Positions 46,786 through 56,415 of a DNA stretch of 64,000 nt are shown here, piece after piece (position 1 is the first letter of the stretch; each line of letters opens with the position of its first letter). Origin of the DNA: Mycobacterium mantenii (GTDB taxonomy: Bacteria; Actinomycetota; Actinomycetes; Mycobacteriales; Mycobacteriaceae); contig NZ_AP022590.1 of assembly GCF_010731775.1 (NCBI RefSeq), forward strand, positions 3,534,001 to 3,598,000. Reading direction: 5' to 3'. A model generated the notes under the pieces. It was not told the origin of the DNA. It saw only the letters and a list, made by a program, of their open reading frames with translations, and did not search any database. The translations under genes were made by a program, and so were the position numbers.

Positions 46786-47886
46786 TCACGCAGGCCCCGC
46801 GCCGGCGGCCGCGCGGGTTCGGGTGACGGCGGGTTGCTCGAAGCCGGCGGCGGCCGCGGCCCGTTGCACCGCCTCGCCGACCGTGTCCACGCGGCCCAGC
46901 GGAACCAGGGCGATCACGCACCCGCCGAAGCCACCGCCGGTCATCCGCGCGCCGAGCGCGCCCGCGCGCACCGCGGTGTCGGCGATCAGGTCGATGCGTT
47001 CGGTGGTGATGTCGAAATCGTCGCGCATGGAGGCGTGCGAGGCGGTGAAAATCCGCCCGGCTTCCGGGTAATCGGAAGTCCGCAGCGCCGCAACGCAATC
47101 GATGACCCTCTGGTTTTCGGTCAGCACGTGGCGGGCGCGACGGGCGTCGATGGGGTCTCGCACCGCGGACAGGAAGTCGGACCCTGCACGGCCCGCGGTG
47201 TCCTGCACCTCACGCAGCGACGTCGCCGACAGGTCGGCGGCGGCCCGCTCGCACGACGTGCGGCGCGCGGCGTAGTCGCCGCCGGCGTGCCGGTGGCGCT
47301 CTTGCGAGTCGATCAGCAACAACGCGACACCCGCGGCGTCCGGGTCGAACACCACCGGTGTGACGGTGAGGTCGGAGAAGTCGATCAGCACCGCCGTCGC
47401 TTCGCGGCCGAAGAGGGAGGCGAGCTGGTCAAGCAAACCCGTTGGCGCGCCGACATACTCGTTTTCGGCGCGCTGGGCCAACCGCGCCTGGTCTTTGGCG
47501 TCGATGCGGACACCGGCCGCCGACGCGATCGCGCCCAGCACCGCGCATTCCAGCGCCGCCGAGGAAGACAGACCCGACCCCATTTCCACGTCGCTGGTGA
47601 TCGACATCGTGCCGCCGGACACCGGGTGGCCGCCCTGACGCAGCGCCCACATCACCCCGGCCACGTAGGCCGCCCAGCCGGCCACCTCACCGGGAACGGT
47701 GCCGATCCGAACGCGCACCGGGGCATCCGCGCGGTCGCTGACCACGGTGATCGCATCGTCGTCGGCGGGCGTGAAAGTGACCACGGTGCGCTGCGGTAAT
47801 GCGATCGGCAGCGCGAAACCCAGGTTGTAGTCGGTGTGTTCGCCGATCAGATTGATCCGCCCCGGCGCGGCGTAGCGGATCGTCAT
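46786..47886 (-). CDS. galK: Galactokinase
   Basis: 366 residues. GHMP kinase; begins [21 protein letters not shown], which contains the galactokinase signature, followed by [20 protein letters not shown] (ATP loop) and [20 protein letters not shown]. Phosphorylates galactose in the Leloir pathway. The ATG overlaps the galT stop by 4 bp (ATGA). No galE is in the window. Confidence 0.96.
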   Translation of the reverse strand: MTIRYAAPGRINLIGEHTDYNLGFALPIALPQRTVVTFTPADDDAITVVSDRADAPVRVRIGTVPGEVAGWAAYVAGVMWALRQGGHPVSGGTMSITSDVEMGSGLSSSAALECAVLGAIASAAGVRIDAKDQARLAQRAENEYVGAPTGLLDQLASLFGREATAVLIDFSDLTVTPVVFDPDAAGVALLLIDSQERHRHAGGDYAARRTSCERAAADLSATSLREVQDTAGRAGSDFLSAVRDPIDARRARHVLTENQRVIDCVAALRTSDYPEAGRIFTASHASMRDDFDITTERIDLIADTAVRAGALGARMTGGGFGGCVIALVPLGRVDTVGEAVQRAAAAAGFEQPAVTRTRAAAGAGPA

Positions 47887-49070
47887 GCCAGTTCCCGCAG
47901 CCGCTGGGCCACGCTTTCCGGCATCACGTCGCCGATGAACGCATCCATCGCCGACTCGGAGGCCGCCAGGTACTTGAGCTTGGTGGCGCTGCGCCGGATG
48001 GACATCAACTCGACGTGAAAGTAGCCCTCGGCCTGGGCCTCGGTGTCGGCGTATTGATGCAGCGCCGAAATGTAGGGCAGCGGTGAGGAATACATTCGGT
48101 CGAAGCGCCCGAGCACGTCCAGGTAGACGTGCGTGAACGCGCCCAGTTCGTCCTCGCCGAGCTCGGTCAGGTTGCGCACGAACCGGTTCGGGTAGATGTG
48201 CACCTCCACCGGCCAGCGCGCCGCGAACGGCACGAAGGCGGTGAACAGCTCGTTGCGCGCGATGATGCGGCCGCCGTCGTCGATCTCGCGGGACAACAAA
48301 TCACCGAAGAGGTTGCTGCTATGCCGTTTTCGATGCTGACGCGCCTGCTCCAGCATGGTGGCGGCACGCGGCGTCAGATAGGGATAGCCGTAGATCTGAC
48401 CGTGCGGATGGGTCAGCGTCACCCCGATTTCCTCGCCGCGGTTCTCGAAGCAGAACACCTGCTCGATGCCCGGCCTGGCCATCAGGTCGGCGGTGCGATG
48501 CCGCCACGCCTCGACGACCAGCCGCGCGTGCGCCGGTTTGAGCCCGGCGACGGACCCGGTGTGGTCGGCGGAGAAACAGATCACTTCGCAGCGGCCAAGC
48601 CCGGGCGCGGTCACGAAGCCTTGCCCGGCCGGCACGGGCGCCCGGACGGGCACGGGCGCAGTGGCGGGCAGCGCGCCGGACAGGCTGGGGAATCGGTTCT
48701 CGAACACGACGACGTCGTAGTCGGCGGCGGGCACCTCGCTGGTCAGCCCGGTCGGGCCCGGGCACAGCGGGCACGCCTCCGGCGGCGGCTTATAGGTGCG
48801 GTCCTGGCGCAGAGCCGCGATGATCACCCACTGCCCGGTGGACCGGTCGAACCGCAACTGCGACTGCGCAGCGGGCTCGGTGGCACGCGCCGGCAGCGGC
48901 CGGCGATCTTCGACCGGCGCCGGACGATTCCCCGGCAGGGCGAAGAACAGCAGCTCACGACCGTCAGCCAGGTTCGCCCGAGTCGGCCCCGTCACGATGT
49001 CGAAGACTAGCTTGGTCGCCGCGGCACGGTTCGGGTAACCATGTGGGGTAAGCGCAAGAGAGGCGGTCAT
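47883..49070 (-). CDS. galT: Galactose-1-phosphate uridylyltransferase
   Basis: 395 residues, one continuous gene. The active-site motif is [13 protein letters not shown] with the nucleophile His. The zinc site includes [11 protein letters not shown] and [20 protein letters not shown]. It transfers UMP between UDP-glucose and galactose-1-phosphate. In M. tuberculosis the gene is split in two (galTa/galTb, from memory); here it is intact. Divergent from the FUSC gene, with only about 58 bp between starts. Confidence 0.95.
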   Translation of the reverse strand: MTASLALTPHGYPNRAAATKLVFDIVTGPTRANLADGRELLFFALPGNRPAPVEDRRPLPARATEPAAQSQLRFDRSTGQWVIIAALRQDRTYKPPPEACPLCPGPTGLTSEVPAADYDVVVFENRFPSLSGALPATAPVPVRAPVPAGQGFVTAPGLGRCEVICFSADHTGSVAGLKPAHARLVVEAWRHRTADLMARPGIEQVFCFENRGEEIGVTLTHPHGQIYGYPYLTPRAATMLEQARQHRKRHSSNLFGDLLSREIDDGGRIIARNELFTAFVPFAARWPVEVHIYPNRFVRNLTELGEDELGAFTHVYLDVLGRFDRMYSSPLPYISALHQYADTEAQAEGYFHVELMSIRRSATKLKYLAASESAMDAFIGDVMPESVAQRLRELA

Positions 49071-49128
49071 CCGAATAACTGTTCTTTACGAACGCGCCCG
49101 CAACTGGCTGATCGGCTCCGATCCTGGC

Positions 49129-51324
49129 TTGCTTCGGCTGCGCATGGCGACTCGGACGACCGCCGCGCTTGGCCTTTCACTACTGGCGCTGTACCTGCTG
49201 ACCAGGGCGACGGGACAACCGCTGACCGTCGCCCTGCTGGGTGTCGTCATCACCATGGTCGCGTCGCGCTCCGTCAACGAACCCGACCCGCGCCAGCAGC
49301 GGATCACCATGGCGCTGCTGCCCCTGCCCGCCGCGGCGTCCATCACCGCCGCCGCGGTGCTGGCGCCGCACACGGTGGCCAGCGACGTCGTCTTCGTGGG
49401 CGTCGTGTTCACCGCGGCATACATCCGGCGGTTCGGGGCGCGGGGCAGGGCGCTGGGCATGGTCGCGTTCATGTCCTACTTCTTCACGCTGTATCTGCGG
49501 GCCCGCCTCGCCGAGCTGCCCTGGATGATCGGGGCCGTCGCGGTGGGCACCGTGTGCACATACGTGATGAGCACCTACGTGATGCCCGATCGACCCGAAC
49601 GGGTGCTGCGCGCCACCATCCGGGCGCTGCGGGCGCGAATGGCCATCGTGGTCGACACCACCGCCGAAGCGGTACGGACGGGCCGCCTCGACGAGCGACG
49701 CCGCCGCCGCATGCGGGCCCGCACCATCCGGCTCAACGAGACCGCCCTGATGGTGCAGAGCCAGATCGAGGACAAGGCCGACCCCGGCACCCTGTGGCCC
49801 GGCGTCACCGCCGAACAGCTGGCCCCGTGGCTGCTGGATGCCGAGCTGGCCATCGAATGGGTCGCCACCGCCGGCCGGCGGGCGGCCGTCCTTGCCTGTG
49901 CGGCCCCGGATTCCATCCCGGTGTCCACCCGGGCCGCGCTCGTCGACGCGCTCTCCCAACTGTCGCGAGCGATCCGGCTTCCCGAGCCCGACGGGCTGCG
50001 CCGGGCCGCAGATCGGGCCCAGCGGCTGCTCGACGAGCAGTGCGGCCCCACTTCCGACCCGGCGGACGACGACGCGGGCAGCGCGGCGGTGCGCCGCCTC
50101 GCGCTGGCGATAATCAACGCCGCGACAGCAACTTCCGACGTGCGGGCGATCGTCGACCGGGTAGCCACCGGCCGCCCGCTGGACGACGCCGACACCCCGG
50201 CGCCCGAGGACGCCGCGTCCGGGGAGGCCACCGAGGAAGAACAGACGACGGGGCTGCCGCCGACCACCCGGCAAGCCATCCAGGTCTCCGTCGCCGCATC
50301 CCTGGCCATCGTCGTCGGCGAGCTGGTATCGCCGGCGCGCTGGTATTGGGCGGTGATCGCCACGTTCGTCATTTTCGCCGGCACCAACTCCTGGGGCGAA
50401 ACCCTGACCAAGGGGTGGCAGCGGCTGCTGGGCACCCTGCTCGGCGTGCCATGCGGCGTGCTCGTGGCCACGCTGCTTACCGGTCACAAGACCGCCGCGC
50501 TCGTCGGCATCTTCGTCTGCCTGTTCTGCGCCTTCTACTTCATGACGGTCACCTACAGCCTGATGACCTTCTGGATCACCACGATGCTGGCGCTGCTGTA
50601 CGGCCTGCTCGGCCAATTCTCGTTCGGCGTGCTGATGCTGCGGATCGAGGAGACCGCGATCGGAGCCGTCATCGGGGCGACCGTCGCGGTCGTGGTGCTG
50701 CCCACCAACACCAGAACCGCGATCCGCAGCGACACGCGTACCTTCCTGACGAGCCTGTCCGGCCTGATCGAGATCGCGGCCGCGACTATGTCCGGCGAAG
50801 AGGAGGGCGCCAGCCCCTCGGAGCGGGCGCGTCAACTCGACCGGGACTTGCAGCAGTTCCGGGTCACCGCCAAGCCGTTGCTGGTGGGCGTCGCCGGACT
50901 TGCCGGCCGGCGCAGCGTCCGCCGCGCGCTGGGGATCTTCACCGCCTGCGACCAGTACGGCCGGACCCTGGCGCGCAGCGCCGAGCAGTATCGGGACCCG
51001 GTCGGGGCGCCATCGCTCGCCGCCGAACTGGCGCAGGCATTTTCGGCGGCCGCGGCCCAGACGCGACGCAACATCGACGCGTTGCAGGAGGCCATCGAGG
51101 GTGGCCACCCGCCGACCCTGGTCTCGGCGGCCGACGAGCTCGACGCCGCTGAGACGGTGGCCCGGCAACAGGACGGCAACGGTCCCGGCGGCACGGGCCC
51201 CAACACCCGGCGCTTCCTCACCGCCGTGCACGCCCTGCGCCAGATCGAGCGCGCCGTCATCACCGCGGCCACCAATCTCGGTGGGCGCGAAAGCGTCAAG
51301 ACGGCCATTCCCGCGTCGCGCTGA
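49129..51324 (+). CDS. FUSC-family (aromatic acid/xenobiotic exporter-like) membrane protein
   Basis: 731 residues from TTG at 49129 or 726 from ATG at 49144. Upstream in-frame codons (RARNWLIGSDPGLLRLRM) resemble family N-termini, but no ATG, GTG or TTG lies in the open frame above 49129, so a longer protein would need a rare start or an error. Two blocks of membrane helices (about 10-150 and 390-530) with the FUSC signature region FVIFAGTNSWGETLTKGWQR and RLLGTLLGVPCGVLVATLLT. Cytosolic domains between and after. The family includes YccS, AaeB and related exporters. Probably cell-envelope transport; substrate unknown. Confidence 0.85.
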   Translation: MLRLRMATRTTAALGLSLLALYLLTRATGQPLTVALLGVVITMVASRSVNEPDPRQQRITMALLPLPAAASITAAAVLAPHTVASDVVFVGVVFTAAYIRRFGARGRALGMVAFMSYFFTLYLRARLAELPWMIGAVAVGTVCTYVMSTYVMPDRPERVLRATIRALRARMAIVVDTTAEAVRTGRLDERRRRRMRARTIRLNETALMVQSQIEDKADPGTLWPGVTAEQLAPWLLDAELAIEWVATAGRRAAVLACAAPDSIPVSTRAALVDALSQLSRAIRLPEPDGLRRAADRAQRLLDEQCGPTSDPADDDAGSAAVRRLALAIINAATATSDVRAIVDRVATGRPLDDADTPAPEDAASGEATEEEQTTGLPPTTRQAIQVSVAASLAIVVGELVSPARWYWAVIATFVIFAGTNSWGETLTKGWQRLLGTLLGVPCGVLVATLLTGHKTAALVGIFVCLFCAFYFMTVTYSLMTFWITTMLALLYGLLGQFSFGVLMLRIEETAIGAVIGATVAVVVLPTNTRTAIRSDTRTFLTSLSGLIEIAAATMSGEEEGASPSERARQLDRDLQQFRVTAKPLLVGVAGLAGRRSVRRALGIFTACDQYGRTLARSAEQYRDPVGAPSLAAELAQAFSAAAAQTRRNIDALQEAIEGGHPPTLVSAADELDAAETVARQQDGNGPGGTGPNTRRFLTAVHALRQIERAVITAATNLGGRESVKTAIPASR

Positions 51325-51418
51325 TGCCGTGCGCCTTGACTGCTAGGCGATCCGAACGCGCGCGGCTACCATCTTGCTAACCGCCGCGGCCGGTCGGCGG
51401 GAGTCGAGGAGAAATCCC

Positions 51419-52669
51419 ATGGCGACACCGAACCTCCCGCCGGGCTTCGATTTCACCGATCCCGACATCTACGCCCAACGGCTCCCGGTGCGGGAATTAG
51501 CCGAACTGCGCTCCACGGAACCCATCTGGTGGAACGAGCAGCCCCTCGATCAGGGCGGCTTCGGCGACGGCGGTTACTGGGTGGTGACCAAACACCGCGA
51601 CATCCGCGATGTCTCCTTGCGCAGCGACGTCTTCTCGTCGGCGACCAAGTCGATCGTTCCGCGTTACCGAAATAACCTGGCCGCCGGCCAGATTGAGGCC
51701 GGACGAGCGTCGATGATCATGATGGACGACCCCGAGCACAGCCGGCTGCGCAAGATCGTCTCGCGGGCGTTCACTCCCCGCGCGGTGGAGCGGCTGCGCG
51801 CCGAACTCTACGAGCGGGCGCGGTGCATTGTGACCGACGCCGCGGCGGCCGGTTCGGGCGACTTTGTGCGTCAGGTGGCCTGCGAACTACCGCTGCAGGC
51901 GATCTGCGGTCTGCTTGGGGTTCCGCAGGAGGACTACGAGAAGCTGTTCGACTGGACGAACAACATGATCGGCAGCGACGACCCGGAGTTCGCCGGCAAC
52001 GATGCGCTGACGTCGGCGGGTGAACTGATGTGGTACGCCATGCAATTGGCCGCACGCAAGCGTGAAGAACCTGAGGACGACATTGTCACCACGCTGATCC
52101 GGGCCGACGCCGAAGGCCAGAGCCTGTCGGAGGCCGAGTTCGGCATGTTCGTGGTCACGCTGGCCGTCGCCGGAAACGAGACGACCCGCAACTCCATCAC
52201 GCAGGGCATGATGGCGTTCACCGACCACCCGGCGCAGTGGGAATTGTTTAAGGCACAGCGACCCAAGACCGCAGCCGACGAGATAATCCGTTGGGCGACA
52301 CCGATCACGGCGTTTCAGCGCACCGCGCTGGTGGACACCGAGCTTGGCGGGGTCCGGATCGCCAGGGGCCAGCGGGTGGTGCTGTTCTACCGCTCGGCCA
52401 ACTTCGACGAAGAGGTCTTCGACGACCCGTACGCCTTCGACATCCTGCGCAGCCCCAACCCGCACCTGGGTTTCGGCGGCACCGGGGCGCATTACTGCAT
52501 CGGTGCGAACCTGGCGCGCATGACGATCGACCTGATGTTCAGCGCGCTCGCCGATCATGTGCCCGACCTGACTCCGCTGGCCAATCCCGAGCGGCTGCGG
52601 TCGTCGTTCATCAACGGCATCAAGCACTGGCACGTCGATTACCGGGGCGCGCGAACCGTCGCCTACTAG
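51419..52669 (+). CDS. Cytochrome P450, CYP125 family
   Basis: 416 residues from ATG (MATPNLPPGFDFTDPDIYAQ), with GAGGAGAAA upstream. Helix I motif LAVAGNETTRNSITQG (near 250), ExxR in ADEIIRWATP, and heme loop GFGGTGAHYCIGANLARMT with Cys360. Long stretches agree with my memory of M. tuberculosis CYP125, the steroid C26-monooxygenase that starts cholesterol side-chain degradation. Outside its usual cholesterol-cluster position, so probably an extra paralogue. Lies beside decayed MerR and FAD monooxygenase genes. Confidence 0.92.
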   Translation: MATPNLPPGFDFTDPDIYAQRLPVRELAELRSTEPIWWNEQPLDQGGFGDGGYWVVTKHRDIRDVSLRSDVFSSATKSIVPRYRNNLAAGQIEAGRASMIMMDDPEHSRLRKIVSRAFTPRAVERLRAELYERARCIVTDAAAAGSGDFVRQVACELPLQAICGLLGVPQEDYEKLFDWTNNMIGSDDPEFAGNDALTSAGELMWYAMQLAARKREEPEDDIVTTLIRADAEGQSLSEAEFGMFVVTLAVAGNETTRNSITQGMMAFTDHPAQWELFKAQRPKTAADEIIRWATPITAFQRTALVDTELGGVRIARGQRVVLFYRSANFDEEVFDDPYAFDILRSPNPHLGFGGTGAHYCIGANLARMTIDLMFSALADHVPDLTPLANPERLRSSFINGIKHWHVDYRGARTVAY

Positions 52670-52702
52670 TCCGGATTCCGCCGGCCAACCGTCCCCGGTC
52701 AG

Positions 52703-52849
52703 GAGCGATGCCCCATCCCGCGCCACCTGGTGGGGCGCATCGCCGGCTTCGCGTTCATGCACTTGCTCAACGGTGTCGAAAAGGATCGCGAGCACACCCG
52801 AACGGAGTTGCGCTATCTCAAACGGCTCATCGAAGACGCACGGACATAA
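52703..52849 (+). pseudogene. Possible C-terminal remnant of an unidentified gene
   Basis: One frame reads RHLVGRIAGFAFMHLLNGVE and then KDREHTRTELRYLKRLIEDA to a stop at 52847, a helical, protein-like C-terminus in good codon use. It has no start in frame, and the nearby ATG at 52708 (with AGGAG) is in another frame. It resembles the C-terminal helix of SRPBCC-type proteins, but that is weak. It lies between an intact P450 and the decayed MerR gene, so this strip is probably the scar of deletions. Confidence 0.4.
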
Positions 52850-52856
52850 CCCCGGA

Positions 52857-53221
52857 CTAATCACCGGGCCGGGACAACCCTTCCAGACAACGCATTCCGG
52901 GGCAGGCCGACCACCGCAGCCGGCCTTCGAGGTAGCGATCAATTCGGTGATGCGGCTTTCCAGCGTTTGCAAGTCCGCGAGCTTAGCCCGCACCGCGGTG
53001 AGATGGAGCTCCGCCAAATCACGGGCCTCGAGGCAGGACCGGTCGGCATCGTGCGTGAGTTCGACAAGATTGCGGATCTGCTCGACCGAGAAATCAAGGT
53101 CGCGGCAGCGTCGAATGAAAGTCACCCGCCGCACCTCTTCGTCGTCATAGCTGCGCTGACCGCCGACCCGCCGCGGGTTGCGCAGCAGACCGATCTGCTC
53201 GTAGTAGCGAATGGCCGACGC
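52857..53221 (-). pseudogene. MerR-family regulator, 5'-truncated and frameshifted
   Basis: Reads ASAIRYYEQIGLLRNPRRVG, then GGQRSYDDEEVRRVTFIRRC and LDFSVEQIRNLVEL, the MerR winged-helix core, followed by the dimerisation helix. The first helix-turn-helix residues and the start codon are missing: a TAG stop lies just upstream at 53227-53225. Near the 3' end (about 52880) a one-base shift is needed for the frame to end as CLEGLSRPGD at 52857; otherwise it runs antisense through the P450. The 5' break coincides with the 5' break of the divergent FAD gene. Confidence 0.75.
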
Positions 53222-54065
53222 GATCTACACCAGCATCGAGGACAGGGTCGAAACGATCTTCGGCGATAGCATCGCGACCGTCGACGAGCACAGCGACGGT
53301 GTCCGACTCACCCTGGACGGCGGCGGGACGCGCGAATTCGACCTGCTGATCGGCGCCGACGGACTCCATTCCAACGTGCGCCGTCTGGTCTTCGGGCCCG
53401 AGCGGCAATTCGAACAGTATCTGGGTTGCAAGGTCGCGGCCTGTGTGGTCGACGGCTATTGGCCACGCGACGAGCTGGCCTACGTCACCTACGCCGCACC
53501 GGGGCGACAGCAGGCGCGTTTCGCGCTTCGTGGCGACCGCACCACGTTCTTGTTTATCTTCCGCGCCGAACACGGCGGCACCGACGTGTCACCAAAAGAG
53601 CAGCTGCGCAGAATGTTTGGCGACTGCGCCTGGGAGGCCGACGGCATGCTGGCCGCACTCGACGATGTCGACGACCTGTACTTCGACGTCGTCAGCCAGA
53701 TCAGGATCAACGGCTGGTCGCGCGGCCGGGTGCTGCTGCTCGGCGATGCGGTCGCATGAATCTCGCTGCTCGGCGGCGAGGGTACCGGCCTGGCGATCAC
53801 CGAGGCCTACGTGCTGGCGGGCGAACTCGTCCGCGCCGGGGGCGACTACCGCCACGCGTTCGATGCCTACGAGACCCGCCTGCGTCCCTTCATTGCGAGC
53901 AAGCAAGCCGCCGCGGCCCGCAATATCGGGTTCTTTGCGACCCGAACCCGATTCGGGCTGTGGTTCCGCAACCTGGCACTGCGGACGATGAGTTTTGGCC
54001 CTGTGGCAACACTTTTCGCGGGCAGCGTGCGCGACGACTTCGAGCTGCCGGACTACGGCATCTAG
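53211..54065 (+). pseudogene. FAD-dependent monooxygenase, 5'-truncated with an in-frame stop
   Basis: Class A flavoprotein monooxygenase relic. From ADAIYTSIEDRVETIFGDSI it shows the family middle domain (FDLLIGADGLHSNVRRLVFG, the DG motif) and the GD motif RVLLLGDAVA. Then a TGA at 53757-53759 interrupts the reading frame, which continues ISLLGGEGTGLAITEAYVLA to the end DDFELPDYGI. The first about 110 residues with the GxGxxG FAD-binding motif are gone. Compared with family members (GDAxxxPSLLGGEGT), the stop replaces a codon in the GD loop. Two independent lesions, so non-functional. Ends 4 bp inside the convergent P450. Confidence 0.88.
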
Positions 54066-55435
54066 CGGGCCGGCGCCTGTGTGTCCGTGGCCGCTGGTGC
54101 GGGGACATCCCTGATCGCCCTCAGCCGAATGCGGGCGCCGCGATGCGGCACCAGCACAACGAACTTCAGCTTCTGTCGTTCGCCGGCCGCGGCGGTGGTG
54201 TCCAACTCCGCGCGGCGCAGGATCTCGCGCAACACCACGCGCATCTCGACCATGGCGAAGCCGGCGCCCAGACAGCGCCGGTTGCCGCCGCCGAACGGGA
54301 ACCAGGTGGTCGGGCTCAGGGCGGCGCCCAGCATCCGGTCCGGATCGAATCGGTCGGGATCCGGGTACACCGCGGCGCTCATGTGCACCAGGCCAATTCC
54401 GGGCGCCACCATGACCCCGGCCGGCAGCCGGTAGCCGGCCACGTCGGCCGGTTCGGTGAGCACCCGCCCGACGTCGAACACCACCGGACGGATTCGCAAC
54501 GTCTCCTTCACCAACGCGTCGAGATACGCGTCGCCCGCGGGATCTTCCGCCGCGCTGGCCGCCGCGGCGGCCACGGCCTTGGCGAGCACGACCGGGTGAC
54601 GGGTCAACCGCTCCAGCGCCCAGGACAACCCGTTCGCGGTCGTGTCGTGCCCGGCCACCAGTAACGTCATCAGCTGGTCCCGCAGCTCCCGGTCGGACAT
54701 CTTGCGCCCGCCGTCGTCGGCGCGGACCAGCATGGCCAGCACGTCGGTGCGTTCGGCCAGGTCCGAGTCCGCGCGGCGCTCGGCGATCTCGGCGTAGAGG
54801 AGGCGGTCGGCTTCGGCCATCCGCCGTTGCAGCCCTCGCCACGGAAGGTGGCGCTGCAGGTCCGGCTTCGCCAACGCCAGGGTCGCCCATGGGCCCACGG
54901 TGAGCAGCCGCGGCATGATCGAACGCAGCGCAGCAAGCCGGGCAGGGTCGGTGGTGCCGATGACAGTCCGCAGAATCACCTCCAGGGTGATCTCCGACAT
55001 CCTGGGCGCAGCCACGAAGTTCTTGCCCACCGGCCACCCCGCGATCTTCGCTGCAGCGATCTCGGCCATCAGCCCGGCCTGGCGCGCGACGGCGTCGCGA
55101 TGGAATGGCGGCAGCATCAGCCGTCGCCGATCGCGATGGAAATCTTCGTCGATCACCAGAAGAGAGGTGTCCCCGAGCAGCCCACCCAAAATCGCATTGG
55201 CCTCGCCGGCGTGGAAGATTCTCGGGTCGCCTGCGAATACGGTCTTGATGTCGGCCGGATCGGCCAGATACACCAGCGTGCCCATCCCAGCGACTCGCAG
55301 CGTGAACACGTTCCCGTAACGACGCTGGCAGGCGGCGACGAAGTGCGACCCGCGCTTTTGCAACATCAACGCGGCCTGGACTGTCCGGGGCAGGCGGGGC
55401 CCCGGCGGAAGCGCTGCACCCGCAGTTTTGGGCAT
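54062..55435 (-). CDS. Cytochrome P450 (CYP135/137/138-like)
   Basis: 457 residues. Starts MPKTAGAALPPGPRLPRTVQ. Helix I: LLVAGHDTTANGLSWALERL. ExxR: VKETLRIRPVVFDVGR. Heme loop: WFPFGGGNRRCLGAGFAMVE. The overall pattern (FHRDRRRLMLPPFHRDAV, DPDRFDPDRMLG) resembles the class with M. tuberculosis CYP135, CYP137 and CYP138; the exact family is not resolvable by eye. No adjacent ferredoxin. Substrate unknown. Confidence 0.92.
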   Translation of the reverse strand: MPKTAGAALPPGPRLPRTVQAALMLQKRGSHFVAACQRRYGNVFTLRVAGMGTLVYLADPADIKTVFAGDPRIFHAGEANAILGGLLGDTSLLVIDEDFHRDRRRLMLPPFHRDAVARQAGLMAEIAAAKIAGWPVGKNFVAAPRMSEITLEVILRTVIGTTDPARLAALRSIMPRLLTVGPWATLALAKPDLQRHLPWRGLQRRMAEADRLLYAEIAERRADSDLAERTDVLAMLVRADDGGRKMSDRELRDQLMTLLVAGHDTTANGLSWALERLTRHPVVLAKAVAAAAASAAEDPAGDAYLDALVKETLRIRPVVFDVGRVLTEPADVAGYRLPAGVMVAPGIGLVHMSAAVYPDPDRFDPDRMLGAALSPTTWFPFGGGNRRCLGAGFAMVEMRVVLREILRRAELDTTAAAGERQKLKFVVLVPHRGARIRLRAIRDVPAPAATDTQAPAR

Positions 55436-55496
55436 TGCCGTAATTTTACGGCCGGCCTGCCCGATGCAGCGGAAACCGATTTGGCGGTGCCTTCAG

Positions 55497-56369
55497 TCAG
55501 TCGCGCAGCCGGGTGATCACCGTGTCGCGGCGCTCGCCCGTGGCGATGAAGTCCTCGATCAACTCCACCACCTGGCTGGGCGCCTCTACCTGCGCGAAGT
55601 GACCGACGTCGGGCAGCACCTCAAGCCTCGCGTCTGTGCGTGCCTCGTGCGCGGCGTAGGCGTGATCGACGGGAATGATGCCGTCGCGCTCGCCCCAGAT
55701 CGCCATGACGGGTAGATCCTCACGCAGCCGCAGCCTGTTCAGCGCGCTGACCGCCTGCCCACGGTAGTCAACCACCGATCGCAGCGTCCGCAGGAACGAC
55801 TGCCGTGTCTCGCCGTCCGACAACGACGAGTAGGCGCTCCACAGCTCGGCCCCGCGCGGCGATTGGATGCCGGCGCCCCTCAACCAGGACCGCAGCTTGT
55901 TGCCGACGGACAGCACGGGCGGCGGCGCGATGATCGGCAACACCAGCTCCGCCCCGGGGGCCGAGAGCAGCCGCAGCACCCAGCCGACGTCGGGACCCAG
56001 GCCGCCGCTGCTGATCAGGATCAACCGTTGGGCGTAGTCGGGATGCTGGTAAACGAATTGCATCGCGACCCCGCCGCCGAGCGAGTGACCGACGATGGTG
56101 GCCTGGTTGACGCCGAGCTCGTCGAGAAAATCGCGAAGCCACACCGCGAACGCGCCCAGCGAGTAGTCCGTGCGGGGCTTCGCCGACTCGCCGTGGCCGA
56201 GCAGGTCTGGGGCGATGACCCGAAACTTCTTCGACAGCGGCGGTATCACCGACCGCCAGGTCTCCGAGCTGCCCGCCATGCCGTGGATGAGCAGCAGCAC
56301 CTCGCCCTCCCCCTCGTCGCGGTAGGCGATGCGATCGCCGTGCAGTTCGAGAACTTTCACCTCATTCAT
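55497..56369 (-). CDS. Alpha/beta-hydrolase
   Basis: 290 residues. Oxyanion region LLLIHGMAGSSETWRS; nucleophile elbow IVGHSLGGGVAMQF; Asp in MAIWGERDGIIPVD; His in PDVGHFAQVEAP. A complete Ser-Asp-His triad. No signal peptide. Resembles M. tuberculosis Rv2715-type hydrolases; substrate unknown. Divergent from the NYN-domain gene, about 46 bp between starts. Confidence 0.9.
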   Translation of the reverse strand: MNEVKVLELHGDRIAYRDEGEGEVLLLIHGMAGSSETWRSVIPPLSKKFRVIAPDLLGHGESAKPRTDYSLGAFAVWLRDFLDELGVNQATIVGHSLGGGVAMQFVYQHPDYAQRLILISSGGLGPDVGWVLRLLSAPGAELVLPIIAPPPVLSVGNKLRSWLRGAGIQSPRGAELWSAYSSLSDGETRQSFLRTLRSVVDYRGQAVSALNRLRLREDLPVMAIWGERDGIIPVDHAYAAHEARTDARLEVLPDVGHFAQVEAPSQVVELIEDFIATGERRDTVITRLRD

Positions 56370-56415
56370 GTGGTCGGGGTACCCGCTTTGGTCCTGCTCA
56401 GCAATGATCTAGAGC

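Noticed and set aside
49041..51152. 703-residue plus-strand ORF overlapping the FUSC gene
   Set aside because: Arg/Gly/Pro-rich translation without domains; a frame shadow of the membrane protein.
51887..52856. Continuation of the MerR frame on the minus strand through the P450
   Set aside because: Composition is that of an antisense shadow of CYP125. The MerR family ends near 52857.
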